From: Corynebacterium atrinae
Lineage (GTDB): Bacteria > Actinomycetota > Actinomycetes > Mycobacteriales > Mycobacteriaceae
DNA: 64,000 nucleotides
Direction of reading: 5' to 3'
Assembly: GCF_030408455.1 (NCBI RefSeq)
Contig: NZ_CP046977.1
Location: 2,418,001-2,482,000, forward strand
This document shows positions 8,921-19,030 of this stretch, in pieces. The notes beneath the pieces were generated by a model, which saw nothing but the letters and a program-made list of their open reading frames with translations, searched no databases and had not been told where the DNA came from. How positions within the stretch are numbered: the stretch's first letter is position 1; the number at the start of each line of letters is the position of its first letter. Both the position numbers and the translations under genes were made by a program.

Positions 8921-9874
8921 ATGTCGTCTCGCCCTGCCATACGTCGCGCCGCTCTTGGCTGTGGCGGACTGCTTTTGGTTTCAATCTTGTTCCTCGCCGG
9001 TCTTGGATCTTGGGTCTTCGTCGGTACCGCTCCGCAGCGTACTAGCGAGGGGCCCGCGAACGCAGGAAGCATCGACGTCGACAAGCAACAAACGCTGCTC
9101 ATTTTGGGCGTAGATGGCGACGGCAACACCATCGAGGGACAGCGCACCGATTCCATCCTGCTTGCCCGAATAATTGATGGCCGGGCGGATCTACTTTCTT
9201 TCCCTCGCGACTTATTGGTATCTATGCCTCCCTGCACCGACGAGTCCGGCGAGCAAAAGATCAACGGAATATTCGCCTTAGCGTCATCAGAGAACGGTAT
9301 CGACGCTGGTGCGCGATGCTTGGCTGGCAAAATCGAGGAGATGACAGAGATTCCCGTCGACGACTACGTCGTAATGAACATGGAATCAGTTGTAACCCTC
9401 GTTGACCAATTAGACGGCATCGACCTGTGCCTGTCACCTACGGAAATCGAAGAAAGGGTTGTCCCAAGCATTACCGAGACTGGCTGTCATCATGTAAATG
9501 GCACTCAAGCAATGGAGTACGCACGAGCACGCAAATATGTTGACGACAGCTCGGACCTCAGTCGAATAGATCGGCAGCACGTAGTGCTGGAGGCCGTCAC
9601 TAACAAAGCCCGCACAATAGATCCATTCTGGGAACTGCCACTCTTTATGCGCCTGGCGGGGACAGTGAACTCGATGACTGAGACTAGCTTGAGTCTCACC
9701 GAGGCTCGAGAGGTCACGCGAATGGCACGCACGATAGCTTCCTCCGACCTTGGTTCCACTCAGACCATTCCGATAATGCCAGCCGAGGATGGCGCCAGCC
9801 TCCGCTTGGCCCCCTCCGCTGACGCCTATTTCGCAGCCTTACAAAATGGGTCGCCGCTTCCCACGCAGGGATAG
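8921..9874 (+). CDS. LytR-CpsA-Psr (LCP) family cell-wall glycopolymer ligase
   Basis: 317 residues: a short basic N-terminus, one membrane anchor (residues 13-34), then an extracytoplasmic LCP domain with LLILGVDGD, QRTDSILLARI, SFPRDLLVSMP, KINGIFALA and, later, YARARKYVDDSSDLSRIDRQ. The conserved arginines and aspartates of the polyprenyl-phosphate pocket are visible. LCP enzymes transfer finished glycopolymers from the lipid carrier to the wall, which fits this polysaccharide locus. Its 3' end overlaps the opposite VanZ-like gene by 36 bp. Confidence 0.92.
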   Translation: MSSRPAIRRAALGCGGLLLVSILFLAGLGSWVFVGTAPQRTSEGPANAGSIDVDKQQTLLILGVDGDGNTIEGQRTDSILLARIIDGRADLLSFPRDLLVSMPPCTDESGEQKINGIFALASSENGIDAGARCLAGKIEEMTEIPVDDYVVMNMESVVTLVDQLDGIDLCLSPTEIEERVVPSITETGCHHVNGTQAMEYARARKYVDDSSDLSRIDRQHVVLEAVTNKARTIDPFWELPLFMRLAGTVNSMTETSLSLTEAREVTRMARTIASSDLGSTQTIPIMPAEDGASLRLAPSADAYFAALQNGSPLPTQG

Positions 9875-10417
9875 CCACCAAAGGACCGTTGCCGCTCCGC
9901 CCACTGCACCAGCTGTATTGAGGATGACATCGTCTAGTTGCGCAGTGCGGAACATGCACTCAACGAGCCCAAACCACTCTGTTGCTTGGATGACTTCGAT
10001 GCTGAGTGATACTAGCGCGGCCGACGCTCCAATTCGTTTCAAACTCCACGTAGTCATAAGTGCCAAAAAAGCCCCTAAAGGGGCAAAAAGAACCGCGTTA
10101 AGTAGGTACTGCACGGTGTACACATTGACCAGCCGGGATATCCCAGTCCCTACCTGTGCCAAAGTCCAGGCGTGGATGAGCGATTCACCTGGAAAGTACT
10201 GAATCGCAGGGGGCTGGCTACAGTCCATTCCTGCAGGTACAGGAGACGGTGCAAGTGTGTAGGCTGGGACCGCACAAATGTAGGCCCAAAAGGGGAAACA
10301 CCACCAAGGGGCGTCCGACTGATTGTCGGCGCGGCGAAAGAGGTTGATCGTCGAAAAAATTATGTACCCCAGAGCTACCGCTACCAGCCCGGGAGCCCCC
10401 CAGAGGACCCAAACCAC
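9839..10417 (-). CDS. VanZ-like membrane protein
   Basis: 192 residues with about four or five membrane segments and the VanZ-type block LNAVLFAPLGAFLALM, then LSIEVIQ and LDDVILNTAGAVGG near the C-terminus. The start is GTG at 10417: an in-frame TGA lies two codons upstream, and AAGGA is 9-10 nt before. VanZ-like proteins are linked to glycopeptide tolerance and envelope maintenance, but no molecular activity can be assigned here. It overlaps the LCP gene tail to tail by 36 bp. Confidence 0.75.
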   Translation of the reverse strand: MVWVLWGAPGLVAVALGYIIFSTINLFRRADNQSDAPWWCFPFWAYICAVPAYTLAPSPVPAGMDCSQPPAIQYFPGESLIHAWTLAQVGTGISRLVNVYTVQYLLNAVLFAPLGAFLALMTTWSLKRIGASAALVSLSIEVIQATEWFGLVECMFRTAQLDDVILNTAGAVGGAATVLWWLSLRGKRRPIL

Positions 10418-10532
10418 GAATCAATGTCCTTCCGCACCCTCACAGCAATCACCAGAAATCTAAGTGCTAGCTGAGCAATAGAGAAGACTTCCATTAGTCA
10501 TCCTAAACTATGCCTCTGCTAAACCCCTCAAC

Positions 10533-11726
10533 CTACTGCGGTTCAGTCTCCCCAGTGATGCGGGCGGCAGCCTCCAGCAGCATCCAACCGGAGAGCTGGA
10601 CGGAGAGGTCGCGCTCGTCGATTCGAATGACACCCATGGCTTCGGGGATCGAGGCGGGTGAAAGGCCGTAATTGTGAGGCAAGCGAGCGTCGGCGGTCCA
10701 GTCGGTGGCGAAGACAGGTAACCCGTCGACTTCGAGGCGGCGGTTCCATACTGATTCGGCGGAAGCCAGCACGAGGCGCGTGGCGATCTTTTTCACGGCC
10801 CGGTTGGCGGGGCTGTCGGAAGGCAGACGGACGGCGATATCGGCCAGGTAGCGGATGAGGATGCCCTTGAACAGTCCCCCGTCACCATCGCCTGTCGGCC
10901 AGTCGATGACACCCGCCGGGGTGGCCATATGGACGGCTACAGCTTGCACGAGGCCCCGGATGCGGGTGAGGTAGATCATCGCTTCATCGGCTCGTTCGGC
11001 ATCCTGCACGCCGCCGATTTCCTCGTGGAGCTCAAACCCGGCGCGCTCGCGCAGCTTAAGAGCAATTTCCAAGCACGCTCCCAGTGCCACGCCCTGGCAA
11101 TATGGGTGAATGTTGGAAACGATTTCGGGGCCGTGCATTCGCATGCGTAGGCCGTCCATCATGAGTCCGTCTTCGTTAATGAGGTTGTCAAACATCCAGT
11201 CGGTGATCTCGCGCGCTTGGTCGAGCCGACCGGTGCGTGCCATCATGATCGCGGCCGGGCCGTTGGAGGGGACGTTGTAGAAGGTTTCTCCGGTCCGCCA
11301 GGGGAGGACACCAGTGAGTGAATCTATTCCGGCGATGATGTTGTGTTCCAGCGGGGGCAGGGCGCGAGTGGGCGAGACGTCTTTGATTTTTCCGGCCCGT
11401 TCCATGGCCAGCGCCAACCAGGCTTTGTCGTCGTAGAAGTTGTTTTTGGTCAGCTTAGACAGGTTGCGCACTCGCACACCGGTGATGGTGTCGCGAATCT
11501 CGGTGCGGCGGGCGCGGGTGGGTCGCCGGAGTGCGGCATCGACCAGGCAGTCCAGGTAGTGGGCCTGCCACCAGTAGTGCCAGCGGATGAACAGGCGCTC
11601 CTTGGTCGTGGGAGGCCAGCTCACCACCGCGAGATTCGTGCGGGGCAGTCCCCAAAGTCGGGAGGCGTGCCTCTCACTGATCGCGGATTCCGCTAGGTCG
11701 GCGCGGTGCGCCCATTGTTCCTGCAC
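10533..11726 (-). CDS. Glycoside hydrolase family 76 protein
   Basis: 397 residues of an all-helical (alpha/alpha)6 type. Motifs of GH76 are visible: FYDDKAWLALAMERA with the adjacent aspartates used in catalysis, TYNVPSN-like FYNVPSNGPAAIMMARTGR, NEDGLMMDG, and NIHPYCQGVALGACLEIA. GH76 members act on alpha-1,6-mannan, which occurs in corynebacterial lipoglycans. No signal peptide is seen, so it may be cytoplasmic or use another route. The GTG at 11726 has AGGAG just upstream. Confidence 0.8.
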   Translation of the reverse strand: MQEQWAHRADLAESAISERHASRLWGLPRTNLAVVSWPPTTKERLFIRWHYWWQAHYLDCLVDAALRRPTRARRTEIRDTITGVRVRNLSKLTKNNFYDDKAWLALAMERAGKIKDVSPTRALPPLEHNIIAGIDSLTGVLPWRTGETFYNVPSNGPAAIMMARTGRLDQAREITDWMFDNLINEDGLMMDGLRMRMHGPEIVSNIHPYCQGVALGACLEIALKLRERAGFELHEEIGGVQDAERADEAMIYLTRIRGLVQAVAVHMATPAGVIDWPTGDGDGGLFKGILIRYLADIAVRLPSDSPANRAVKKIATRLVLASAESVWNRRLEVDGLPVFATDWTADARLPHNYGLSPASIPEAMGVIRIDERDLSVQLSGWMLLEAAARITGETEPQ

Positions 11727-11790
11727 ATCTCTCCTGTCGTGGCCTGAGGGTGACTCGTTACCCCATGCTATTCACTTGTGGCGCACGGCG

Positions 11791-12444
11791 TCACCATGCC
11801 GCACCAAGGTCGGCGTGTTGCCGAATCCAGCTGTGCATCGCGATGCCGGCGGCCACCCCGGCGTTGATGGAGCGCGTCGAACCGAATTGGGCAATGGAGC
11901 AGGTCATCAGCGCGCCCTCGGCAGCCTCCGGAGTGATTCCCGGCCCTTCCTGGCCAAAAAGGAGCAGACATTTTCGGGGCAATTCCGCAGTCTCCAGCGG
12001 CACCGAACCTGGGGTGTTATCGATCGCGACGACGGTGATGCCCTCGCCAGCCGCCCACTCCAACAGCGAGCTCACATCGGGGTGGTGCATGAGATGTTGA
12101 TAGCGGTCGGTGACCATTGCGCCGCGGCGGTTCCACCGTCGCCTACCCACGATATGGACGGTATCTACCGCGAAGGCGTTGGCGGTGCGGACGACCGTGC
12201 CGATGTTGGCGTCGTTTTCGAAGTTCTCGATCGCCACGTGCAGCGGGTGCCGGCGGGCGTCGATGTCCGCCACGATCGCCTCACGCGTCCAGTACCGGTA
12301 CGCATCAACGACATTGCGGGTGTCGCCTTCCGCCAGGAGGGCGGCGTCGTAAAGCGGACTGTCCGGCAGCTCACCCTCCCAGGGGCCGACGCCGTGACGG
12401 CCCTCGCCCCACTCGGTGGGGCCTTTAGGCGAGTCCAAGGTCAT
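11791..12444 (-). CDS. TrmH-family (SPOUT) RNA 2'-O-methyltransferase
   Basis: 217 residues with the three SpoU motifs in order: motif 1 FENDANIGTVVRTA (about residue 75), motif 2 LLFGQEGPGI, motif 3 SINAGVAAGIAMHSWI. The knotted SPOUT fold binds S-adenosylmethionine and methylates ribose in tRNA or rRNA; the exact target is unknown. Its start overlaps the end of pyrE by 20 bp, so the two are very likely translated from one message. Confidence 0.88.
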   Translation of the reverse strand: MTLDSPKGPTEWGEGRHGVGPWEGELPDSPLYDAALLAEGDTRNVVDAYRYWTREAIVADIDARRHPLHVAIENFENDANIGTVVRTANAFAVDTVHIVGRRRWNRRGAMVTDRYQHLMHHPDVSSLLEWAAGEGITVVAIDNTPGSVPLETAELPRKCLLLFGQEGPGITPEAAEGALMTCSIAQFGSTRSINAGVAAGIAMHSWIRQHADLGAAW

Positions 12445-12979
12445 CCAGGCCTAGAAGGTAGCGGTATTCCAGGCCCTCGGCCTTGATCACGTCACCGGCG
12501 CCCGTCGCCCGATCCACGACAGTAGCGACGCCGACAACCTCTGCGCCGATCTCCCGCAGCGCCGCGACAGCGGTGAGCGGTGAATTGCCCGTCGTGGTCG
12601 TATCCTCCACCACCAGCACCTTCTTCCTCACCACATCGGGCCCCTCGACGCGCCGCTGCATGCCGTGCTTCTTCGCCTCCTTGCGGACAACGAACGCGTT
12701 AATGTCGCGGCCAGGGGAATGCATTACCGCAGTCGCCACCGGGTCAGCGCCCAGCGTCAGCCCACCGACTGCCACGTAATCCCAATCCTCCGTGAGCTCA
12801 CGCAACAACCGTCCGATGAGCGCCGAAGCTCGATAATGCAGCGTCGCCCGCCGTAAATCCACGTAGTAGTCAGCCTCTTTGCCCGAGGACAACGTGACTT
12901 TTCCGTGCACGATGGCGAGTTCCTTGACCAGTTCCGCGAGCTCTGCCAGGGCGATGGGATTAACTTCGAGTCGACTCAT
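12425..12979 (-). CDS. pyrE: Orotate phosphoribosyltransferase
   Basis: Joins orotate to PRPP to form OMP in pyrimidine synthesis. 184 residues from the ATG at 12979 (MSRLEVNPIALAELAEL), the usual length for actinobacterial PyrE; an upstream in-frame ATG would add ten atypical residues. The PRPP-binding motif VLVVEDTTTTGNSP and the flexible loop VRKEAKKHGMQRRVEG are present. It starts 10 nt after the membrane-protein gene and overlaps the TrmH-type gene, suggesting a three-gene transcript. Confidence 0.95.
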   Translation of the reverse strand: MSRLEVNPIALAELAELVKELAIVHGKVTLSSGKEADYYVDLRRATLHYRASALIGRLLRELTEDWDYVAVGGLTLGADPVATAVMHSPGRDINAFVVRKEAKKHGMQRRVEGPDVVRKKVLVVEDTTTTGNSPLTAVAALREIGAEVVGVATVVDRATGAGDVIKAEGLEYRYLLGLDDLGLA

Positions 12980-12989
12980 GCGTCTAAGA

Positions 12990-13982
12990 CTAGTTGGCCC
13001 CATCATCAAAGATCGACGAACCCCGGCTCAGATCGCGCGGCATGCTCGTCCCCCGCTGCGTGGGCGCGGACCCGTCGCCAATCGGGTTCACCGTGTCCGT
13101 CCCCACATCACTGTGCTTGACGACGCCCCGCGCAACCGGCTGCATCCGAGTCGGCAAGGTCAGCGGTTCCTCCGGTCGTTGCACGACCGGTTCCACTTCA
13201 GCTACCAGCCGCGACTGCTCCACGAGGGTAAACCCTGGCGCGTCCGCGACAGGCATCTGCCGCGTGGGATCCAACCCATCCAGGTTGAGCACCTGGGTGG
13301 CGGTGGCGCGTGGCGGGAGGGCATGCGCGGCGTCGGCAAGCAAGGCGAGCGGGGCGAGCATGTCATCCCAGTCCGCAGCATGAGTGCCCCGGTCGGTCTG
13401 CGCTAGGACCCAATCTGCTTCCATCCACACCGCCGTCACCGTGCCCGGCATAACCTCCAGTGCCGTGGTGATCCGCTGATCGATGAGACGCTGAGCTACT
13501 CCGGTATCCGTAGCGAAGATCCGAAAATCCCCCACTTGAATCGCTTCGAAGAGGTCCTCTGAATCGCTATCCACCTCGCCTCGGCGAATATCCACCACCA
13601 CGTCCGACGCCGATCCGCGACGCATCGCCATGACGTTGACCCCGCCGAGATCCATCAGTAGCAGTTCGTGCCCGTAGGCGTGCCCACTGACGATGTCCTT
13701 CGCCACCGCTCCCGCCGATGCCACCCCACGCGACCACTCATCGTTGAGATACTCATCGCTCCGCGCGAAATCGAATCCCTTTTCCTCCGCCCAAGCCTTA
13801 CGCTCGCGGCGCAGAGCCCCCGGCAGACTGAGATTAGTGCGCAGTTGCTCCGGTTCCGCGGGCGCGGCGAACTCTTCGGGCGGCTCAAGGCGGCGGCGCT
13901 GCAGCGAATCGAGATACCACAGCGCAGCAGCCGCGAGAAGCGCGACTGCAGCGAAGAGGAAAGCGTAGGTGGCCATTGACAT
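12990..13982 (-). CDS. Conserved membrane-anchored protein of unknown function
   Basis: 330 residues. One N-terminal membrane segment (residues 5-23) is followed by a mostly polar domain that should be cytoplasmic given the following arginines (LQRRRLEPP). There is no catalytic motif that I recognise. The C-terminal 60 residues are rich in Pro, Arg and Gly and look disordered. It is the first gene of the presumed unit with pyrE and the TrmH-type methylase. Function unknown. Confidence 0.7.
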   Translation of the reverse strand: MSMATYAFLFAAVALLAAAALWYLDSLQRRRLEPPEEFAAPAEPEQLRTNLSLPGALRRERKAWAEEKGFDFARSDEYLNDEWSRGVASAGAVAKDIVSGHAYGHELLLMDLGGVNVMAMRRGSASDVVVDIRRGEVDSDSEDLFEAIQVGDFRIFATDTGVAQRLIDQRITTALEVMPGTVTAVWMEADWVLAQTDRGTHAADWDDMLAPLALLADAAHALPPRATATQVLNLDGLDPTRQMPVADAPGFTLVEQSRLVAEVEPVVQRPEEPLTLPTRMQPVARGVVKHSDVGTDTVNPIGDGSAPTQRGTSMPRDLSRGSSIFDDGAN

Positions 13983-14042
13983 TGACCTTAGCTGTCACCC
14001 AACCCTGAATACGTGCGACATGCTGGGAAGATGTGCTCCCCG

Positions 14043-14873
14043 CTATTCCCCGCGCTCAACTGGGTTACGAGGGTTCGCCGACCACTGCGACCAACCACCG
14101 ACGTAGTGCGAAGCCCCGCCGATTCCCGCATATTCCATCGCTGCGAGCGCCAGCGCCGAGTGGTTCCCCGAACCCGAGTACACAATCACTCCCTCCCCGC
14201 TGGTTACCCCGGCTAGCGCGAAACGCTCACGAATCTCCTCCGGAGTACGGAACGTGCGATCCTCGTTGAGCAGGTCACGCACCGGAACATTCACCGCACC
14301 GGGGATGTGCCCAGCCTTGAGATCCAGGACCTCCCGCTGACCAGCAAAGCGAAGCGGATCACGATTGTCCACCAGAATGCCCTCCCGGTTGACCACATCT
14401 TCAAGAGTGGATACCGGCATCGAATTGGGTTTGACCACAGCAGTAGCGTTGGCGGCGAAGTTACCCGGGCCACCCACGAGATCGAAGGTTTTCTCATCCC
14501 ACGCCGCCAGGCCACCGTCGAGGATTTGTACGTTCTTCATTCCCGCCCAACGCAGAGTCCACCACGCTCGTCCGGCCAAGGGGCCGCGACCGTCGTCGTA
14601 CACCACCACTTGGGAGTGCTCCTGCAAACCCCATTTGGTAAACCAGGCCTGGAGCTGATGCGGATCCGGCAGAGGGTTGCGCCCGCTACCCGATCCCGGC
14701 AAGCCAGCGAGCGCGGCCGTCGGGTCACAGAACAGTGCGGTCGGCAAATGGCCCTTTCGGTACAGCCGGTAGCCCTCCCCCTCGTCCGGCCCCCAGAGGA
14801 CGGCGAGCACTGTCTGCTTGCGGCCGTGATAGATGTTGTCGTTCAGTTCGGTCGTGGAGACGATGATGCTCAT
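14043..14873 (-). CDS. Rhodanese/3-mercaptopyruvate sulfurtransferase-like protein
   Basis: 276 residues with two rhodanese domains. The first carries DEGEGYRLYRKGHLPTA, the second LVDNRDPLRF and GHIPGAVNVP. In the active-site loop the sequence is IVYSGSGNHSA, where active sulfurtransferases have Cys in a CGSGV- or CRKGV-type loop; here the nucleophile position is Ser. Sulfur transfer by the standard cysteine persulfide therefore seems impossible unless another cysteine serves. It lies divergent to an MFS gene. Confidence 0.8.
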   Translation of the reverse strand: MSIIVSTTELNDNIYHGRKQTVLAVLWGPDEGEGYRLYRKGHLPTALFCDPTAALAGLPGSGSGRNPLPDPHQLQAWFTKWGLQEHSQVVVYDDGRGPLAGRAWWTLRWAGMKNVQILDGGLAAWDEKTFDLVGGPGNFAANATAVVKPNSMPVSTLEDVVNREGILVDNRDPLRFAGQREVLDLKAGHIPGAVNVPVRDLLNEDRTFRTPEEIRERFALAGVTSGEGVIVYSGSGNHSALALAAMEYAGIGGASHYVGGWSQWSANPRNPVERGE

Positions 14874-14975
14874 GAAGATCAGTGTATGTGTGAGCTAGCT
14901 CAAACGCCGAGTACTCAACGCGGGCAGGAAGTCTCTGGGTGAAGTTTGTGCGGTACTTCCCGTATCCTCCCTCAG

Positions 14976-16316
14976 GTGAGTAACTTCCATCACGTCCTGG
15001 TGAACACCCTTATCGCCAACGTCACCACCAGCTACCTCTGGTTCGCCTTGACGTTCTGGGTGTACTTGGAAACCGGGAATGTCGGCCTCACGGGCGTGCT
15101 CAACGGCCTGTACATGGGATTGATCGCGGTCGGCTCCATCTTTTTCGGATCCATCGTCGACCACAATCGCAAGAAGAGCGTCATGATGTTCGCCGCCGTC
15201 GCCACGTTGGTCTGCTTCGCTGCGGCTGCCGCGGTGTGGGTTGCTGGCGTCACCCCGGGCCAGGTCGACGCCCGCGACCCTGCACTTCTCCTTTTTGCTG
15301 CCTTCGTCTTGTTCGGCGCCGTCGTCGAGCACATGCGCAATATTGCCCTGTCCACCACCGTCACCCTCATGGTTCCGGAAGACGAGCGCGACAAAGCCAA
15401 CGGCCTCGTCGGCGCCGTGCAAGGAGCCGCCTTTTTCGCCACCTCCATTCTCTCCGGCGTCTCCATCGGATTCCTCGGCATGGAAACCACCATGTGGATC
15501 GCGCTCGCCCTTACCGTGGTTGCGCTCATTCACCTCATCCCGGTGAAGATCCCCGAACACGCCATCATCACCTCAACCGCAGCGACTTCCGACGGTCCGA
15601 GCGAGACTACCGTCAGCGCCGGGATCGACCTCCGCGGATCCTGGAGAATCATCCTCGCCGTTCCTGGCCTCCTCGCCCTGATCCTGTTCTCTAGCTTCAA
15701 CAACCTCGTCGGCGGGGTCTACACCGCCCTCATGGACCCCTACGGCCTCGAGATGTTTAGCCCCCAAATTTGGGGCCTGGTCCTCGGCCTCACCAGCCTC
15801 GGCTTCATCTTCGGCGGCGCCATCGTCTCCCGAGTAGGCCTGGGCAAGAACCCCGTTCGCACCCTGCTCCTAGTCAACGTCGGCGTCGCCCTCCTGGGAA
15901 TGGTCTTCGGCCTCCGCGAATGGTGGTGGCTCTACGCAGGCGGCATCTTCCTCTTCATGCTCACCATTCCTGCTGCCGAAGCCGCCGAACAAACGATCCT
16001 CCAACGAGTCGTCCCCTTCCGCCAACAAGGACGAGTGTTCGGCCTCGCCATGGCCGTTGAGATGGCAGCCAACCCCTTATCGACGATCGTCGTCGCCATC
16101 ATCGCGCAGGCCTACATCATCCCGTGGATGGCCGGCCCCGGCTCAGAAGTTTTTGGGTGGCTCCTCGGCGAGGGCAGCACCCGCGGCATGGCCCTGATGT
16201 TTGTCATCTCGGGTGCCATCATGCTCGTCGTTGTGCTCCTAGCCTTCGCCTCCCGTCCCTACCGCAAACTTAGTGACTACTACGCCTCCACCAGCCAGGA
16301 TTTGGCCACAGATTGA
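14976..16316 (+). CDS. Major facilitator superfamily transporter
   Basis: About 446 residues with twelve membrane segments. The loop 2-3 motif appears as GSIVDHNRKKSVM and the central loop is around residues 195-215. The GTG at 14976 (reads MSNFHH) is the likely start; a TTG at 14946 is in frame but adds a cysteine-containing tail without homologous look. Substrate unknown; the size and the EXXXK-type motifs resemble drug or metabolite exporters. Confidence 0.8.
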   Translation: MSNFHHVLVNTLIANVTTSYLWFALTFWVYLETGNVGLTGVLNGLYMGLIAVGSIFFGSIVDHNRKKSVMMFAAVATLVCFAAAAAVWVAGVTPGQVDARDPALLLFAAFVLFGAVVEHMRNIALSTTVTLMVPEDERDKANGLVGAVQGAAFFATSILSGVSIGFLGMETTMWIALALTVVALIHLIPVKIPEHAIITSTAATSDGPSETTVSAGIDLRGSWRIILAVPGLLALILFSSFNNLVGGVYTALMDPYGLEMFSPQIWGLVLGLTSLGFIFGGAIVSRVGLGKNPVRTLLLVNVGVALLGMVFGLREWWWLYAGGIFLFMLTIPAAEAAEQTILQRVVPFRQQGRVFGLAMAVEMAANPLSTIVVAIIAQAYIIPWMAGPGSEVFGWLLGEGSTRGMALMFVISGAIMLVVVLLAFASRPYRKLSDYYASTSQDLATD

Positions 16317-16336
16317 AAATGCCGTGAAATCACCAA

Positions 16337-16378
16337 AGCTCCCCACCTCCGCCCGGTGATGGGCAGGAGCGGGGAGCT
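16337..16378. terminator. Bidirectional hairpin between MFS gene and clpB
   Basis: AGCTCCCC and GGGGAGCT form an 8-bp perfect stem with a further G+C-rich inner pairing, in the 71-bp gap between two convergent genes. There is no clear T run, as is common in high-GC actinobacteria. Confidence 0.65.
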
Positions 16379-16387
16379 ACCGGTTTG

Positions 16388-18946
16388 CTAGCGGCTGGAG
16401 ATGTCCAGGTGTTCGCCACCATCGGCAACATCCACGTGGACGGTGTCGCCGTCGCGGATGTCTCCGGCCAGTAGTTCCTTGGCCAGCTTGTCGCCAATGG
16501 CCTGCTGGATGAGGCGGCGCAGCGGACGAGCACCGTAGGCCGGGTCGTAGCCGCGGTCGCCGAGCCAGTGCTTGGCGGCGTCGGACACATCGAGGGTCAG
16601 GCGGCGGCTGGCCAGACGAGCGGCCAGCTGACGGATCTGAATATCCACGATGTGGGTCAGCTGCTCCTGAGACAGAGACTCGAAGATTACGACATCATCA
16701 AGACGGTTGATGAACTCCGGCTTGAAGGCACGCTTCACGGCTTCCATCATCTGCTCACGGGTTCCACCTGCGCCCAGGTTGGAGGTGAGGATGAGGATCG
16801 TGTTGCGGAAGTCCACCGTGCGGCCTTGGCCATCGGTGAGGCGGCCTTCGTCGAGCACCTGCAGCAGGATGTCGAAGACGTCCGGGTGTGCTTTCTCCAC
16901 TTCGTCGAAAAGCACGACGGTGTAGGGGCGGCGTCGGACGGCCTCGGTGAGCTGTCCACCGGCGTCGTAGCCGACGTATCCGGGGGGAGCTCCCACGAGG
17001 CGGGCGACGGCGTGCTTCTCGCCGTACTCGGACATGTCGATGCGAACCATAGCGCGCTCGTCGTCGAAAAGGAACTCCGCGAGGGCCTTGGCCAGCTCCG
17101 TCTTACCCACACCAGTGGGGCCGAGGAAGAGGAAGGAACCGGTTGGTCGGTTCGGGTCGGCGACACCGGCGCGGGCACGGCGGACTGCATCGGACACGGC
17201 CTCCACTGCCTCTTGCTGGCCGACGACGCGGTTGCCCAGCACCATCTCCATGGCGAGGAGCTTTTCAGTCTCACCTTGGAGCATCTTGCCGGCGGGGATT
17301 CCCGTCCAGGCGGAGACGACCTCGGCGATGGTGTCGGGGGTGACCTCCTCGGACAGCATGGCGTTGTTGGAGCCCTCGGCGACGTTGGCCTCGGCCTCCG
17401 CTACTTCCTTCTCCAACTCGGGGATGCGGCCGTAGCGCAGTTCCGCGACGGTGCCGTAGTCGCCGTCGCGCTCGGCGATCTCGGATTCCTGGCGCAACTT
17501 CTCCAGTTCCTCCTTGGCCCCGCGAACCTTGTCGATGGAACCCTTTTCGTTCATCCAGCGAGCTTTGAGCTCGCCGAGAGTCTCGCGTTCGTCGGCAAGC
17601 TCTTGACGGAGCTTCTCCAGGCGATCCTTGGAGGCATCATCGGACTCCTTGCCCAGAGCCACCTCCTCAATCTCGAGGCGACGGACGACGCGCTCGAGCT
17701 CGTCGATCTCCTGCGGCGAGGAGTCAATTTCCATGCGCAGGCGAGAAGCAGCCTCGTCGACGAGGTCGATGGCCTTGTCGGGTAGGAAGCGGTTGGTGAT
17801 GTAACGGTCCGAGAGAGAGGCGGCGGCCACCAGTGCGGAATCCTGAATGCGGACGCCGTGGTGGACCTCATAACGCTCCTTGAGTCCGCGCAGGATGCCA
17901 ATGGTGTCCTCCACCGAAGGCTCACCAACGAAGACCTGCTGGAAACGGCGCTCCAGGGCGGCATCCTTCTCGATGTACTTGCGGTACTCATCGAGAGTCG
18001 TGGCACCGACGAGGCGGAGCTCGCCGCGAGCCAGCATCGGCTTAATCATGTTTCCGGCATCCATGGCGGACTCGCCGCTGGCACCGGCGCCGACGATGGT
18101 GTGGAGCTCATCGATGAACGTGACGATCTGCCCATTGGAGTTCTTAATCTCGTCGAGGACAGCCTTAAGGCGCTCCTCGAACTCACCGCGGTACTTGGCA
18201 CCGGCGACCAGCGATCCCAGGTCAAGCGAGATGAGCGTCTTGCCCTTGAGCGACTCCGGGACATCTCCGGTGACGATGCGTCGAGCGAGGCCTTCCACGA
18301 TGGCGGTCTTGCCCACGCCGGGCTCACCGATGAGGACCGGGTTGTTCTTGGTACGACGGCTAAGAACCTGCACCACGCGACGGATCTCGGAGTCACGGCC
18401 GATCACGGGATCGATCTTTCCCTCGCGAGCCCGGGCGGTGAGATCGGTGGAATACTTCTCCAGCGCTTGGAACTGCCCTTCCGGATCCTGGCTGGTCACC
18501 TTGGATCCACCACGCACGGTGGCGATGGCTTCCTTGATGGCGTCGTAGGTGGCGCCGCGATTGGTCAGCAGTTTCGCGGCGTCGGAATCACCGCGGGCAA
18601 TGGCTGCCAGCAACACCTCGGTGGAGACGTACTCATCGCCGAGTTCGCCGGCCAACTCCTGGGCAGCGGTCAGGACGTTGAGGGCATCTCGGTTGAAGTT
18701 CGGGTTGGCCAGGTTACTTCCCTGGGCTTTGGGGTAGGAGCCGACGAGGGCATGTGCCTCGCGGGCAATCGTCTCCGGATCCACGCCGGTGGCTTTGAGG
18801 ACCGGGGCGGCTATTCCATCCGGTTGATCCAAAATAGCGGACAGCAGGTGAGCCGGACGGATGTCCGGGTTGCCGTTCGCAGAGGCTTCTTGCAGAGCGG
18901 TTTGCAGGGCCTCTTGCGTCTTAGTTGTGGGGTTAAACGAGCTCAT
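16388..18946 (-). CDS. clpB: ATP-dependent disaggregase ClpB
   Basis: 852 residues, standard length. An N-terminal Clp repeat domain (about 1-145) is followed by AAA module 1 with Walker A GEPGVGKT and Walker B FIDELHT, the long middle coiled coil (about 405-525) that separates ClpB from ClpA/ClpC, and AAA module 2 with GPTGVGKT and VLFDEVEKA. It works with DnaK, DnaJ and GrpE (encoded at 45.4-49.2 kb) to rescue aggregated proteins in the cytoplasm. Two HspR-type operators lie upstream. The ATG at 18946 is preceded by AAAGGAAA. Confidence 0.98.
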   Translation of the reverse strand: MSSFNPTTKTQEALQTALQEASANGNPDIRPAHLLSAILDQPDGIAAPVLKATGVDPETIAREAHALVGSYPKAQGSNLANPNFNRDALNVLTAAQELAGELGDEYVSTEVLLAAIARGDSDAAKLLTNRGATYDAIKEAIATVRGGSKVTSQDPEGQFQALEKYSTDLTARAREGKIDPVIGRDSEIRRVVQVLSRRTKNNPVLIGEPGVGKTAIVEGLARRIVTGDVPESLKGKTLISLDLGSLVAGAKYRGEFEERLKAVLDEIKNSNGQIVTFIDELHTIVGAGASGESAMDAGNMIKPMLARGELRLVGATTLDEYRKYIEKDAALERRFQQVFVGEPSVEDTIGILRGLKERYEVHHGVRIQDSALVAAASLSDRYITNRFLPDKAIDLVDEAASRLRMEIDSSPQEIDELERVVRRLEIEEVALGKESDDASKDRLEKLRQELADERETLGELKARWMNEKGSIDKVRGAKEELEKLRQESEIAERDGDYGTVAELRYGRIPELEKEVAEAEANVAEGSNNAMLSEEVTPDTIAEVVSAWTGIPAGKMLQGETEKLLAMEMVLGNRVVGQQEAVEAVSDAVRRARAGVADPNRPTGSFLFLGPTGVGKTELAKALAEFLFDDERAMVRIDMSEYGEKHAVARLVGAPPGYVGYDAGGQLTEAVRRRPYTVVLFDEVEKAHPDVFDILLQVLDEGRLTDGQGRTVDFRNTILILTSNLGAGGTREQMMEAVKRAFKPEFINRLDDVVIFESLSQEQLTHIVDIQIRQLAARLASRRLTLDVSDAAKHWLGDRGYDPAYGARPLRRLIQQAIGDKLAKELLAGDIRDGDTVHVDVADGGEHLDISSR

Positions 18947-19000
18947 ATGCTGCGTTTCCTTTCTCTTTAGTCAGTTTCTACTATGAGTAACGCTTCAAGA

Positions 19001-19021
19001 GTTGAGTCTGTTCCACTCAAG
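19001..19021 (-). promoter_or_regulatory. HspR box (HAIR) 1 upstream of clpB
   Basis: GTTGAGT-N7-ACTCAAG matches the HspR-associated inverted repeat CTTGAGT-N7-ACTCAAG at 13 of 14 positions. It is 55-75 bp before the clpB start, the place for a repressor site. Confidence 0.85.
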
Positions 19022-19030
19022 GACAACTTT

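Noticed and set aside
16568..18970. Long ORFs on the plus strand opposite clpB (405 and 370 residues)
   Set aside because: Shadow frames caused by third-position GC bias of clpB; their sequences have no domain features.
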